Assembly (NCBI RefSeq): GCF_032854445.1
Contig: NC_088298.1
Location: 20,733,295-20,797,294, forward strand
Source of the DNA: Liolophura sinensis
Lineage: Eukaryota; Mollusca; Polyplacophora; Chitonida; Chitonidae
Reading direction: 5' to 3'
DNA length: 64,000 nucleotides
Positions 12,501 to 21,445 of this stretch are shown in pieces. The notes beneath the pieces were generated by a model. The model made no database searches. It worked only from the letters and a program-made list of their open reading frames with translations, and was not told where the DNA came from. The position numbers and the translations under genes were made by a program. Position 1 is the stretch's first letter, and every line of letters begins with the position of its first letter.

Positions 12501-13763
12501 TGTGGTTTCTTATAGTGGATAGACAGATATCCATGCAATAAATTGGATTTTACAGTTAGCTGAAGTGTTAACTGCTGCATTTTAAACTACACATTTATGA
12601 GCAGGAAACTGACAACAACTGCCCTTGTCACAATGCCTACATGTTGGGCAGGAGGCAGAAGTAACTTGTCAGGGTGAGCTGGCAAGAAAACCGCCTTGGG
12701 AAAGTCATTGCTTGAAGAAAAACATTGTGACTTAGCATTATTTTTCCTCAGCAAAGTCAGATTTATTACGAAAATATCTTCCCAAATCTGAATGAAAGGG
12801 TCTGTTATCAATCAGAACGTTTCACTATGTTCAGTAAATCCCCTTACGTTTGTACAGCCAGCTTAGCCAAACGCTTACACCCATGCAGGACGAGGACGAG
12901 CATGGCAGCTAATAACACAATGCTTGTGTCCACTAACATCGCCCTGACCGAGTGCCAAACGAAAAGCAACATCAGCCCTTTGAACACGGAACAGAGCTGA
13001 TACTCACTGGCTGGGTATCAGGCACTTTTGTTTGTATTTTCTCATTGCCACATTGTTTAATACTGATGGTAGGGGTGAGACCCCAGGTTTTGTGACGTCA
13101 CTCCAGGCAGCTATAACATGGCAAATCAGTGGCTAGGTACTGACGATTGTTTGCTACATATTTTGTTGATAAGCAGTGTAGAATTTAAACATTTTTAGGA
13201 CATTTCTGGAATACTACTTTATTAATTAATTCAGCTTTAGTGGCTGACTTTATGTTCACTTTTATAGAACAAAGTCCTTAAGTGTCGGAATAAGACAAAC
13301 CTGTATGATATTGTGATCATCCTGCCATCCTAATGCGTTATTTATTTTCTTTCATTAAATGTTCAAATAAAAAAAATCGATTGATTCTATTATAGGCAAC
13401 CATAAAGGTTTTCTTTCTGTAAAACTTATATCCAATTTCCAACTTTACGTTTGAAATGAAAATGAGATGTGCGCCGTCAGAAGGTCTAGTGTCTGATATG
13501 TGTTCACTGTCACCTTCGCTAACCAGTGTAACTCAAGTCAGAGTCCAATCTTTTATCCGAATTAAAGAAAAACAAATCCAAGATCTTTGGTATGGCCACA
13601 CCTGCAGCTGTCAAGTTACGTAGAGACAAAATCTATTATACAGTGCCCAGTTTTCGTTACGCTTCAAACTAGTTTGTCTGGAGTCTTGTAAGCGGGACCA
13701 CCTTTGTACTAAAACCGACTTACCTTTCTGCGGTCCCCCAATTAAAATTATAGCCTTCAACAT
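418..13763 (-). CDS. GMPPA: GMPPA, GDP-mannose pyrophosphorylase regulatory subunit alpha (nine exons, 3' end outside window)
   Basis: Join of exons 13763-13724, 10137-10040, 9113-9010, 7991-7799, 7290-7231, 6016-5886, 2096-1968, 1178-1034 and 510-418 gives 993 nt, 331 codons, with no stop and consistent phases. The product aligns from its first residue with animal GMPPA (about 420 residues), so roughly 90 C-terminal residues are off the left edge. Visible landmarks are the nucleotidyltransferase loop GGPQKGTRFRPL at residues 9-20, LGTAGG at 89-94, NAD at 114-116, YVEKP at 169-173, NCGIYLF at 182-188, and the start of a hexapeptide left-handed beta helix from about residue 280. GMPPA is a cytosolic homologue of catalytic GMPPB; it binds it, senses GDP-mannose and restrains GDP-mannose synthesis for glycosylation. 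Its regulatory C-loop lies in the missing part. GMPPA rather than GMPPB is chosen because of the GGPQKGTRFRPL start and the closer overall match. All introns are GT-AG. Confidence 0.96.
1034..1178 (-). CDS. GMPPA: GMPPA exon 8 (residues 252-300)
   Basis: The acceptor is aaccag and the donor gtaagt. It encodes [18 protein letters not shown] and [16 protein letters not shown], the linker helix and first turn of the beta helix. It ends in phase 0. Confidence 0.95.
1531..1702 (+). mobile_element. tRNA-derived SINE, internally deleted
   Basis: It begins with the tRNA-like A-box region GGCCTCCGTGGCTCAGTTGG and ends with the tail TTGAGTACAGTGTAAAACACC plus AAATAAAT repeats. The middle (GGAAGGTCTGCC to CCCGGTTTCC) is missing compared with other copies. 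It lies in GMPPA intron 7. It resembles the RUDI/V-SINE type described in molluscs, an identification made from memory. Confidence 0.85.
1968..2096 (-). CDS. GMPPA: GMPPA exon 7 (residues 209-251)
   Basis: The acceptor is ccactag and the donor gtgagt. It encodes [19 protein letters not shown] then [10 protein letters not shown], matching the end of the catalytic-like domain. It ends in phase 2. Confidence 0.95.
2150..2645. repeat. 33-bp degenerate tandem repeat
   Basis: Units read roughly ACAGAATTATCACTGGCTAC followed by ACAGATACCTT, spaced 33 bp in the first copies, then shorter and irregular. The array is in GMPPA intron 6 and gives a spurious open frame on the plus strand. Confidence 0.85.
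2986..3147 (+). mobile_element. SINE, 5'-truncated
   Basis: It contains GCTGGCTTCCTCTCTGGC, the CCATAATGCTGG block and the terminal AAATAAATAAAT tail, without the tRNA-like head. Confidence 0.85.
4096..4175 (+). mobile_element. SINE 3' fragment
   Basis: Only the last part of the element is present: GCCGTCGTATAAATGAAATA, TTGAGTACGGCGTAAAACAC and an imperfect AATAAATAAAT tail. Confidence 0.8.
4308..4700. repeat. 12-bp tandem repeat carrying CRE octamers
   Basis: About 32 units of GACGTCACCACT and variants (GACATCACCACT, GACGTCGCCACT) form the array. I count nine exact TGACGTCA palindromes, the consensus CREB/ATF site, all in GMPPA intron 6. The frame encodes a TDVTTD-type repeat that has no sign of being a protein. 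Confidence 0.9.
5035..5235 (-). mobile_element. Degenerate copy of second SINE-like family (GTTTAACG type)
   Basis: The run CACCGGGCCAACCAGTCCTG, then a CTGAGTGCCAA...GGCAGCAATGAG segment, parallels 14190-14290. Both edges are eroded. Confidence 0.6.
5390..5405. repeat. G16 homopolymer
   Basis: Sixteen consecutive G sit in a G-rich neighbourhood (GGGTCGGGTTAGGGAGG just before). It is a likely G-quadruplex former on the plus strand and prone to length error in assemblies. Confidence 0.8.
5680..5730 (-). mobile_element. SINE 3' tail fragment
   Basis: It reads TATTTATTTATTTATA then GATTGGCGTTTTAAGCCGTA and CTCAAGAAT, the reverse complement of the SINE end. Confidence 0.75.
5886..6016 (-). CDS. 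GMPPA: GMPPA exon 6 (residues 166-208)
   Basis: The acceptor is ctacag and the donor gtagga. It encodes [14 protein letters not shown] then [14 protein letters not shown], the conserved sugar-binding and NCGIYLF blocks. It ends in phase 2. The downstream intron 6 is 3789 bp and repeat-rich. Confidence 0.96.
6100..6340. repeat. 60-64 bp tandem repeat, four copies
   Basis: GATCTCAAACTAAAATTG recurs at 6103, 6163, about 6227 (as GCTCTC) and 6291, each followed by an ACAATG(C/T)TGG...GGGGCCATAACT segment. It lies in GMPPA intron 5, next to exon 6. Confidence 0.9.
6633..6705 (-). mobile_element. SINE internal fragment, very degenerate
   Basis: The words CTTATGTGATGGCAGTCAG, TTATGGGCGG and CAGAGCCCC follow the SINE order in reverse orientation. 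Similarity is weak. Confidence 0.45.
6830..7025 (+). mobile_element. Dispersed repeat family 3, copy 1
   Basis: It contains TTTATGCCCATTT, GGTTAGCCAATTTC and TGAATAAACACCTTGCAA, shared in order with 37100-37265 and with the reverse complement of 10205-10430. No coding potential or termini were identified. Confidence 0.7.
7031..7192 (-). mobile_element. SINE, 5'-truncated, next to GMPPA exon 5
   Basis: It runs from a TTTATTTATCTGATCGG tail through CCATACTCAAGAATATTTCA, GAACCGGGCAGAGC and GACCTTCCCA to a break at GGCCGG. The exon 5 boundary is 38 bp away. Confidence 0.9.
7231..7290 (-). CDS. GMPPA: GMPPA exon 5 (residues 146-165)
   Basis: This 60-nt exon encodes [20 protein letters not shown], which aligns with the family motif ANRTQSLNYGCIVE. 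The acceptor is tgccag and the donor gtattc, a weak donor. SINE remnants begin 22 bp upstream of its acceptor side and 38 bp beyond its donor. Confidence 0.95.
7313..7398 (-). mobile_element. SINE 3' fragment, next to GMPPA exon 5 acceptor
   Basis: It contains TATTTATTTATTTGATTGG, CCATACTCAAGAATATTTCA and CCAGCGTTATGGTGGGA. Read in the gene's direction, its A/T tail runs into the exon 5 acceptor region. Confidence 0.88.
7799..7991 (-). CDS. GMPPA: GMPPA exon 4 (residues 81-145)
   Basis: The acceptor is tttcag and the donor gttagt. It encodes the most conserved block: [17 protein letters not shown], then [13 protein letters not shown], the substrate-binding NAD region. It ends in phase 0 after residue E145. 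Reading on past the donor meets a stop within about 40 codons. Confidence 0.97.
8125..8515. repeat. Diverged relative of the 64-bp repeat, about six copies
   Basis: Copies of AGATCTCAAACTAAATTG...TTCAATACAATGTT...AAAAGG are related in sequence to the array at 6100-6340 but more decayed. This array is in GMPPA intron 3, so the same minisatellite family sits in two introns. Confidence 0.8.
8731..8889 (+). mobile_element. SINE, 5'-truncated and diverged
   Basis: It contains GGAGGTCTGCCAGCAAC, GTTTCCTCCCACC, ATTCTTGAGTACGTTGTAAAA and an AAATAAATAAAC tail. Confidence 0.85.
9010..9113 (-). CDS. GMPPA: GMPPA exon 3 (residues 47-80)
   Basis: The acceptor is gaacag and the donor gtgagg. It encodes [14 protein letters not shown] and a helix ending TFRIQI, matching the family segment after the first Rossmann strand. 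It ends in phase 2. Confidence 0.95.
9455..9659 (-). mobile_element. SINE, near full length, diverged
   Basis: It reads in reverse from TTTATTTATTTGAT through GGTTGCTGCAAGACC, GGAAGCCAGCATGAGC and GCTGTGCTAGCACG to TTAGCCACAGTGGACC, the tRNA-like head. It lies in GMPPA intron 2. Confidence 0.88.
9857..10019 (+). mobile_element. SINE, 5'-truncated, 20 bp from GMPPA exon 2
   Basis: It contains GCCGTACGCGGGAAGG, CCCCCGGGCTCTGCC, GCCGCCATCGTATAAGTG and a (AAAT)n tail that stops 20 bp from the exon 2 donor. It is antisense to the gene. Confidence 0.9.
10040..10137 (-). CDS. GMPPA: GMPPA exon 2 (residues 14-46)
   Basis: It starts after acceptor gtctag and completes the nucleotide loop with GTRFRPLS, followed by [10 protein letters not shown] and IEACCK. 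It ends in phase 0 before gtgag. A SINE tail in intron 2 lies only 20 bp past the donor. Confidence 0.95.
10205..10430 (-). mobile_element. Dispersed repeat family 3, copy 2
   Basis: In reverse it carries GTACAATTTATGCCCATTT, ATTAACCAATTTCTGGGC and GAAAAGGTTGAAGAATTACA, matching copies at 6830-7025 and 37100-37265. It is in GMPPA intron 1. Confidence 0.7.
11479..11496. repeat. G18 homopolymer
   Basis: Eighteen G, followed by CTTGGGGGGAGGG, in GMPPA intron 1. The rest of 10600-13700 is AT-rich intron in which I recognise nothing. Confidence 0.8.
13724..13763 (-). CDS. GMPPA: GMPPA exon 1 (residues 1-13)
   Basis: The start ATG is at 13763-13761 with A at -3. It encodes [13 protein letters not shown], the universal GMPPA N terminus, and ends in phase 1 before donor gtaag. 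Intron 1 is 3586 bp. Confidence 0.94.
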
Positions 13764-13995
13764 GATTAGCTAAAGATGGAGCTTGATGGGTAGAAATTAA
13801 GGGACTGTCAAAGTCATTCCACATCAACGTGTCGTGAAGCACGGTGGTTGTGCATTCGAAGAGGGTATTGAGGAGGGGTCATCGATTTGCGACATTCATC
13901 TCCTAAAAGTAATATGGAGTAGGGCTCAAAACGGGGTGTACTCTTGTCAACGATATGAATGAGTACATTTTGCTGTAGCGTATGTTTACCTTTCT
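13764..13995 (-). promoter_or_regulatory. GMPPA 5' flank, presumed promoter and 5' UTR
   Basis: This short unique stretch lies between the GMPPA start codon and a SINE-like element. No TATA box or clear initiator is visible, so the promoter assignment rests on position only. Confidence 0.3.
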
Positions 13996-14332
13996 GAGGG
14001 AGTGAGTGCTTGGGGTTTAACGCCGTATTTAACAATTTTTTTGTCATATATGACGACGAAGGAGTTCTCAGAGTGTATGAAAGGTGCCTCCTTGTTGCAG
14101 GACTGATTTCCACCGCTCTTTTATCTAGTGCTGCTTCACTGAGACGACTTACCGAAGGCAACTAGGCCGCCCCGCCATACCCATTATACTGATACGGGTC
14201 AACCAGTCGTTGCACTATCCCCTTCATGCTGAACGCCAAGCGAGGAAGTTACAACTTCCTCTTTTAAAGTCTTAGGTGTGACTCGACCAAGGATTGATCC
14301 TGGATCTACCGGTCCCGAAGCGGATACATGGA
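13996..14332 (-). mobile_element. Second SINE-like family, long copy
   Basis: It starts GAGTGAGTGCTTGGGG then TTTAACGCCGTATTTAAC, TATGACGACGAAGG, TTGTTGCAGGACTG, CGGGTCAACCAGTCGTTG and ends ACCGGTCCCGAAGCGGA. I recall this sequence as highly repeated in bivalve genomes. Chance frames occur on the minus strand. Confidence 0.8.
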
Positions 14333-14333
14333 T

Positions 14334-14405
14334 TGAGTGAGTGAGTGAGTGCTTGGGGTTTAACGTCGTTCGCAACAATTTTTCAGTCATATGACGACGA
14401 TACAT
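14334..14405 (-). mobile_element. Second SINE-like family, edge fragment nested beside long copy
   Basis: GAGTGAGTGAGTGAGTGCTT then TTTAACGTCG, CAACAATTTTTCAGTC and ATGACGACGA. It directly abuts the end of the previous copy in the same orientation. Confidence 0.75.
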
Positions 14406-14479
14406 GGACTGAAGCTCCCTAATATAAGATATTGTGTGTAAATGTACATACTTGGGTGGAAGGGTATTAGTAAGTCTTT

Positions 14480-14626
14480 TGTAGCTCCTGTATATTGGGC
14501 TCTCATACATGGATAGAAGGTTATGCTTTTCAGCTCGTATATATTGGGCTCTCATACATGGATAGAAGGTTATGCTTTTCAGCTCGTGTATATTGGGCTC
14601 TCATACATGGATAGAAGGTTAAGCGA
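14480..14626. repeat. 49-bp tandem repeat, three copies
   Basis: TATATTGGGCTCTCATACAT recurs at 14491, 14540 and 14589, followed by GGATAGAAGGTTATGC. It splits two parts of a SINE-like element. Confidence 0.9.
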
Positions 14627-14745
14627 GGAAGTCAGAATTCCCTCTTTTTTTGAAGATCTTAGGTGTGACCCAGCTGGGGATCGACCATGGATCTACCGAC
14701 TCCCGAAGCGGACGCTCTACAAACTGTGGTGTCGGGACCGGTGGT
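14627..14745 (-). mobile_element. Second SINE-like family, inner fragment
   Basis: GCGAGGAAGTCAGAATTCC, CTTAGGTGTGACCCAGC and CCCGAAGCGGACGCTC match the far end of the copy at 13996-14332. Confidence 0.75.
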
Positions 14746-15589
14746 TTGCATTTCTCAGTGCCATCTATAGGACTTTATTTATGTGGTATAGTCTATAAAG
14801 GGTTTTTATTTCTTTTTTAATGGAAAAGCAGTGTTTCTAAAATGTAATACAAGAAAATGTGGACGTGAATGCTGAAATGACAGGGCCACTAAAACAAACC
14901 ATTTCTACACAGGCCTATCGCCATACCCAAAATTAGCGTTAAGATCATGTTTCAAATTTTGACTTCAGTCAGAAATAGCTTTGTGGAATCTGCCCCAGTG
15001 CCCCAGCACTTTCAAAAGTATAGCACATGTTCTAAACTCCCACCCCACCCACCCCTCTACCCAACCTTTTTCACCCAACCATATAAAAATGTTCACCATA
15101 GTGAACGTTCATTGCATTATTCACTGTTTTGAATCGAATGCTAAAACATTTCTTTTAATTTTGTTCAATTTGATCGATCAGATATTTTAACCTCGGGAAT
15201 GCCGTCAAACGTTCATGTCGTCATGGTGTATAAAATTTTGTAATCTGCAAAACTGGGCTGTGAAACTCGGCATTCAAACGGAGTGAAAACTCATGTCTAT
15301 TAACTCCTCCGGAAGGCCTCTTATCCTCCAGCACCTAGCACAACTCACTGCAGTGTTTGCCCCATTCTTTGGCATGTTTTCAGCAAGGCGATAATACTTA
15401 CAAACGATGCTAATGTTTTGTGAAGTCATGCCTGCATCTTTTCTATCACAAAGAAAATAAGAACATAAATACTGAGTTTACCTAGGTTTTTATCAGAATG
15501 CTGGATAGGAATTCCCTTTTGCGATTTTGTGGATGCTTCTAGCCACATGTTCAGATGATCTCCATATGAGCACACAGATTCTCAATATT

Positions 15590-16030
15590 TTCTAATATAA
15601 GGCTCCATACATCTGTTTGTATTTACATAAACTGGTCGAAAAGGCATTTAGTTCTATACATCTGGCAACGGTGAAAAATCCTTCAAAGTATTTCTGCATC
15701 CGCGGATCTTGTAGCTCAGCCCCAAAATGAAACTGACTGATGCTTGTGCCAAAATCATGAAGTGCACAAAGTATTACCAAAATCCTTGTATAACTGTTTT
15801 GTTGAGTTGACATCCAAATTACTTGGTTCTGGATCAGTATCTGGATGACCACAAAAACAATAATGAACTGGGTCTTCCCCAAGGCCAAACCGTGCATCAA
15901 ATTTCATACGTTGTCGATTATGTAGCATTCATAACGCTATCTCGCCAAGACGAGACAGACCAGACAGACAAACAGACAGACAGGCAGGCAGACCGGCAGA
16001 CAGGCCGGCAGACAGACAAACGGACAAAAA
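15590..16030. repeat. Unclassified repeat-like block ending in a (CAGA)n microsatellite
   Basis: Positions 15951-16026 are interrupted CAGA/GACA repeats. The preceding ATGAACTGGGTCTTCCCCAA and ACCGTGCATCAAATTTCATA read like a mobile-element end that recurs in molluscs, but I see only one copy here. 14750-15590 holds nothing recognisable. Confidence 0.45.
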
Positions 16031-16344
16031 ATCATAACCGCCTGTGGCAGAAGTACTAAAAATACCCTGCGCGTTGTTGAACTTTGTGTATTTTAAAGTT
16101 AATGGGAAAATGAAAAAATTCGTGAACTATAATCCACAGTCCCAATAATGGTGTCAGTGCGTTGTGCAGCTCTAAAAGCTTTCGGATTTTACATGCTACA
16201 TAAAATTTAAGATTTTAAGCGCGCAAAACCTTTTATTCCCAAATCTGTAGGAAATGAACAAATTCTTCCTAAAAGTCGGGCAAAATTGACGTTTTCAGGA
16301 ATTCCATTCAATATTTCGGTTATACACATAAAACTATTTTGCAA

Positions 16345-16870
16345 AGAAATTGACTGCGATATTCGGTTGTCCGTCCGAACATCTTTCAAGGAATTGATCG
16401 CGATATTCGGTTGTCCGTCCGAACATCTTTCAAGGAATTGACCGCGATATTAGGTTGTCCGCCCGAACATCTTTCAAGGATTTGTCCGCGATATTCGGTT
16501 GTCCGTCCGAACATCTTTCAAGGAATTGACCGCGATATTAGGTTGTCCGTCCGAACATCTTTCAAGGAATTGACCGCGATATTCGGTTGTCCGTCCGAAC
16601 ATCTTTCAAGGAATTGACCGCGATATTAGGTTGTCCGTCCGAACATCTTTCAAGGAATTCACTGCCACATTCGGATGTCCGTTAGCACATGCATCTTTCT
16701 GCGATATTCTGCTGTTAGCCCGCACATCTTTCTGAGAATTCACTGAGATATTCGGTTGTCCGTCCGTATATTTTTCAAGGAATTCATTGTGATATTCGGT
16801 TGTCTCTCACCACATCATTCAAGGAGATGACTGCGATAGTGGCTTGTTCATCCACACATTTTCCCAGAAA
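16345..16870. repeat. 44-bp tandem repeat
   Basis: CGATATTCGGTTGTCCGTCC followed by GAACATCTTTCAAGGAATTG repeats exactly every 44 bp (16357, 16401, 16445, 16489 and on), about seven good copies, then decays toward 16870. Confidence 0.92.
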
Positions 16871-18200
16871 TTTCACGGAGACATAGCTGGTTATATCGAC
16901 ATAACTATCCTTCTACGATTGCCGTTATTATGATATTACTGTATTATATATATAGCTCATAGGCCTGCTGGTGAATAAAATCAGTCATTTCATCGGGTAT
17001 CACGGCATAGTTTGCCAAGATATTTTTCCAGAACATCATTGAGATTATTAGTCTTTTAGGACCACATTTTTCTATGATTTCAAGGAGATTTTAGTTGTCG
17101 GCGCAACATTTTTCCATGTGTTCGCTGTTTTTTTTTTTTTTTTTTTGTTGTTTTCTTTTTCTGTTTGCCAAAACATCTTGGGGATTCTTCTTAAAATTTG
17201 TTCTTTTGCTACCACAGAGCGTCTAATTGTTGATTGTGTGAACAATCCTTCTGAGACTTCAGTGATGTCTGAATCATGTCTGAATGATATTGGGAACTTT
17301 TGCCTACTCAGTCAACATGTGCCTGTGTATCTTGCTACTATGGAATTTTGGAAAGGCGCCAAAGACGTTGGCAGACGATTAATACAGGGGTCACGTGGCC
17401 CTCGTGCAATTACGTAAGCGACACCCTGGAATGTTGACATACATATCAAAAACACTGTTATATTACACTTGTACATGTTAATTAAGAGTTTGAAGATTTG
17501 GACAGAGGAAAGATTCCGATCAGTCTGATTCAACATGCACTGGCCATTTTATCAAGATACATTTCTGAAAATGTACAGACTGTTTGCCCCAGAGATACTT
17601 TATCATGGACGAGATTTCCTATACACTATTCAGATGTACATCTACTTGAGTTATCTAAAGATTACCACTAAGGGATTCCAGAGGTAAAACGAACAGGACC
17701 TCAACCCCTATCGACAACCCCTTAAGCATAATAGTAATAGCCTTATATTTATATAGAATAGATTATTTGAACATAGCTGTGTTATTGCGTCCTGGACAGG
17801 GTTATAGAAGGGGCGATGTGGTATAGTGAAATATTTAAAAAATATTTAAGCATATAACGATAGTGTATACATGCAGATGCTAAAGCGCTGGCCTACACTA
17901 ATGAGGTTGTGTGTTCGAATCTAGCTCTCGCTGTTCCGGCTATGACTATATATATGTCAACACGGTTTTTTTCTGGCGAGCGTTAGCCTGCTCATTAGCT
18001 GGCACTACGTAGCCTCCACTTATAAAGCTGACCACCATCATGGGATCGTTTAGAATTTCTGTTAAATTTGACATTTTAGTTTTTTGAGTGTATATGTAAA
18101 TTACTTTCCAAACTGTGTCTTCGACAAAACGCCGTGGTTTAAATATACTGGCCTAGGCCGACCTGAACTATCATCTAGGCGAATATGTGTCAAGACTGAT
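16871..18200. other. Intergenic, nothing recognised
   Basis: AT-rich sequence with a T18-like tract near 17128-17146. No gene, RNA or repeat copy is identifiable. Confidence 0.5.
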
Positions 18201-18209
18201 AATTACATG

Positions 18210-18290
18210 TTTTTATAGTCTTTAGTATGACCACACTTGGGTTTGAACCCACGTCCCTTGGATTCTCAGTGCGTTTTATTGTTACACCCA
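18210..18290 (-). mobile_element. Possible fragment of second SINE-like family
   Basis: TAGTCTTTAGTATGACCACA then TTGGGTTTGAACCCACGTCC resembles the B-box side of such elements. The match is short. Confidence 0.4.
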
Positions 18291-18494
18291 AGGGGAGTAA
18301 CTCTTGTCAGCATAAACTATGCATGTATACTGTCTACCATTTCACAACGTCCATGGGGAACGTGGCGCTTGTTTTACCGCAAAGCGGGATCTCACCACGG
18401 AACTGTACAATAAACCCATTTCAAAAATAGAATTATATTTTCTTTGAGATGACAGCTGTGAGATTTTACGTGACCATTTTGTTTCCTCGTCGGT

Positions 18495-18582
18495 GAAAAG
18501 ATCTGGCACCAACATTCGGATGGTCGTGGCTCGGATGGTCGTGCTACTATAATAATCGTCCCCTTTGTATATACATTCAAAT

Positions 18583-18610
<28 letters not shown>
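18495..18610 (+). mobile_element. SINE, degenerate with long (AAAT)n tail
   Basis: AGATCTGGCACCAACATTCG, a duplicated CGGATGGTCGTG and AAATAAATAAATAAAT are visible; the middle is decayed. Confidence 0.65.
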
Positions 18611-18613
<3 letters not shown>

Positions 18614-18735
18614 TTTATCACCCCAGCAATAATCATGAAACGTCATGCACTTGTGAGAAATCTAGTTTTTAAATCCGAATCGTACCATCTCGTTGATCCG
18701 ATTAGTCTTTCAAAGGTTAAGACATAACGGGCATG

Positions 18736-18984
18736 CACTCAAAAATAAATCTGTTATTTTTAACAGAAAGTCTTGTCTGAGTGATGTTAGAATGTATTCT
18801 GCTATTGCAACAAATAATCCTGTTAAATATAACTTAATTCAACATAAAGATTCCAGTAGGTTAGGATATTATGCTGAATAAGACACAGTATTATGGTATA
18901 ATAACAGGGTACATTCCAGCCTCACTCAGGCAACAGACACTGTGTTAAATTAACACATTAATTAACAGATTAATTTTTTGAGTG
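18736..18984. mobile_element. MITE-like element with terminal inverted repeats
   Basis: The left end CACTCAAAAATAAATCTGTT is mirrored by the right end AACAGATTAATTTTTTGAGTG. The 249-bp interior is AT-rich with ACAG words and no gene. A diverged second copy of the interior lies at 24090-24310. No clear target duplication was seen. Confidence 0.7.
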
Positions 18985-19165
18985 TGGAATAATCTGCTTG
19001 TGCAATATTCTTAAACAACGCTTTTTTTTTTTGTAAATATTTGTGACATTTGAATGGAAAGAAACATATCCGTATATATGCATAATTTAAAGAGGCAGAG
19101 ATTTTTGGCAATAGCTCAAATAAATAACTTTCACAAACTATCAACAATTTGGAAACAAAATGATT

Positions 19166-19236
19166 TATTATGGTGACAGGAAACCGGATAGAGCCACGAC
19201 CATCCGAATGTTGCTGTCAGACCTTTCCACCCATGA
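19166..19236 (-). mobile_element. SINE internal fragment
   Basis: TTATGGTGACAGGAAACCGG, CACGACCATCCGAATGTTGC and CAGACCTTTCCAC follow the SINE order in reverse. Confidence 0.75.
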
Positions 19237-19689
19237 GGTGATCTAAAAACCTGACAGTTGTCATCTCGCCTGTGCATGTATTACAGTTCAAAATCGGTGA
19301 TAATTTGTCCAAAACTTATAAAGTTGGTTGCATTACAATTAACGTTGTCAAACTTTACACATGCATGTACGAGTCTGATATTTAGGCTATTTAGGTAAAT
19401 AAAGAGACAATGAATGATTTGATGAGTGAATGTGGATTTTTGTCAAAAATCACCGGTATATTTAAAAACTTTAAATTCTTAACGTCAAAGAAACACAAAT
19501 GCGTGTACACATCTTGTCAGGATGGACACCATACCCACGACGCTTTTACGTTGACCTCGGGCCGTGCGCAAGGCGCAGTGGTTTTATATAAAGATTTGGA
19601 GGTAAGTGCGCACATGCGCACATGAGCCAGTGAAATTTAACTTAATTTTCAACAAGGATATATGGAAAGCTGTCATCTGACGGTCAGTA

Positions 19690-20190
19690 GTACATGCCTG
19701 GACGCTAAAAAGTACATGCATGAACGCTGGAAAGTACACACATGGACGCTAAAAAGTACACGCATGAACGCTAAAATGTACATGCATGAACGCTAAAGAG
19801 TACGCTCATGGACACGAAAAAGTACACGCAAGGACGCTAAAAAGTACACGCATGAACGCTAGAAAGTACACGCATGGACGCTAAAACGTACACGCAAGGA
19901 CGCTAAAAAGTACATGCATGAACGCTAAAAAGTACACGCATGAACGCTAGAAAGTACATGCATGGACGCTAAAAAGTACACGCATAGACGCTAAAAAGTA
20001 CATGCATGGACGCTAAAAAGTACACGCATGGACGCTAAAAAGTACACGCATGGACACTAAAAAGTACATGCATGTACGCTAAAAAGTACATGCATGAACG
20101 CTAAAAAGTACACGCATGGACGCTAAAAAGTACAAACATGAACGCTAAAAAGTACCTGAATGTTAAAAAGTATATGTGGGCATAAAAAAA
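19690..20190. repeat. 22-bp tandem repeat, about 22 copies
   Basis: The unit is AAAGTACACGCATGGACGCT plus AA, with CATGAACGCT and CATGCATG variants. It decays at both ends, and a related pair is seen at 20510-20560. Confidence 0.92.
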
Positions 20191-20730
20191 TGTGGCACTG
20201 ACGTTAAAAAAAAGTAAAAGTGCATAGTCGTGAAAAATGTCAGCATTGGCCTTCAACTGAATGTTCAAAGATACGACGATTCCACAAAGCCTTTTCTGAC
20301 TTAAGTCAAAACTTAAAGCCTCCTCACAACGCTGGGTGTTCGATCCTAAAAAATGAAATTTGATACATTTGTCTCTGGATAATATTCATGCGGTGGTCAA
20401 TACCTTAATTTACAGAGCTCTAAAATAAGCTCCAAAATCATATTTCAAATTATGATTATAAGTCAGCAAATGACTTTGTGGAATCGATCTCAGGGGCATT
20501 AAGAACATTAAGAAGTACCTGGGCGTCGAAAAGTACCTTGCTGGACGTTAAAAAGTCTATGTACCCATGCAGCAGCGGCAACATGGGCTGTTCCAGTTCC
20601 TGTCCTAGCTTTGAAACATGATCTTGTGAGAAAAGTTATTGCAAGATTTCATATAAGCCTAAACACCATCCTGCTTATTCTATGAACAGAATTGTTGGAC
20701 ATTAGCATAGTTGTAACTATTACTTCCTTT

Positions 20731-20938
20731 TCACCAATGCAGTCTCTGTGAGTTCAAGTCCAGCTCATGTAGGCTTCCTGTCCAGCCGTCGTAGGAATGT
20801 CTGCCAACAACCTGCGGATGGCCATGGGTTACCCCCGGGCTCTGCCCGGTTTTCCCTCACAGTAATGCTGGCCGCCGTCGTATAAGTGAAACATTCTTGA
20901 GTGCGGCGAGAGAAATCAAATAAATGAATAAATAAATT
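20731..20938 (+). mobile_element. SINE lacking only the 5' head
   Basis: It contains GTGAGTTCAAGTCCAGCTCA (B-box), CCCCCGGGCTCTGCCCGG, GCCGCCGTCGTATAAGTG and an AAATGAATAAATAAAT tail. Confidence 0.9.
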
Positions 20939-21112
20939 ACTTCCTTGTTTTTACCAATATAACATATACATATAGTCGTATAGATATTGATATCTTTTCC
21001 TGTAACAATGCAGATGTAAGGCAAACATCCTTTAAAAAAAATATTTGCTTTTAGCGACACAAGGGCATTGAGATAACTCAATTTTTCTGCGGGTTTTGCT
21101 CGGTTTATCGAG

Positions 21113-21445
21113 ATTTATTTACTTATTTATTCAATTGGTATTATAAACGCCATACCCAAGACTTTTTACCATACGACGACGGCCTGAGTCTGGCAAAATG
21201 AGTGCTCTATAATGAAAACCACCATCCTTCGATTAACCTGCTCACCTAAACCTTAAACTGGGCCATGCACCGAGAACTGGGTTTGAACTTGCGGCCTCCT
21301 TGGGCAAAGAAGCCCACGACCATCCGCAGGCTGCTGCAAGATCTTCCCATGTACAGACGGAGAGGAAGTCAGCACGAGCTGAACTTGAACTCAAAGCGAC
21401 GCATTGCTGACAGGCTCCTGGGTCATTGCGCCGCGCAGGTAAGCT
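21113..21445 (-). mobile_element. SINE split by unrelated sequence
   Basis: The tail part (TTATTCAATTGG to ATACGACGACGGCC) is at 21113-21185. The middle and head (CCCACGACCATCCGCAGG to GGGTCATTGCGCCGCGCAGG) resume at 21309, after about 120 bp of other sequence. Confidence 0.75.

Noticed and set aside
13814-14161. 115-codon minus-strand frame near the GMPPA start
   Set aside because: It lies largely over the second SINE-like element and its flank.
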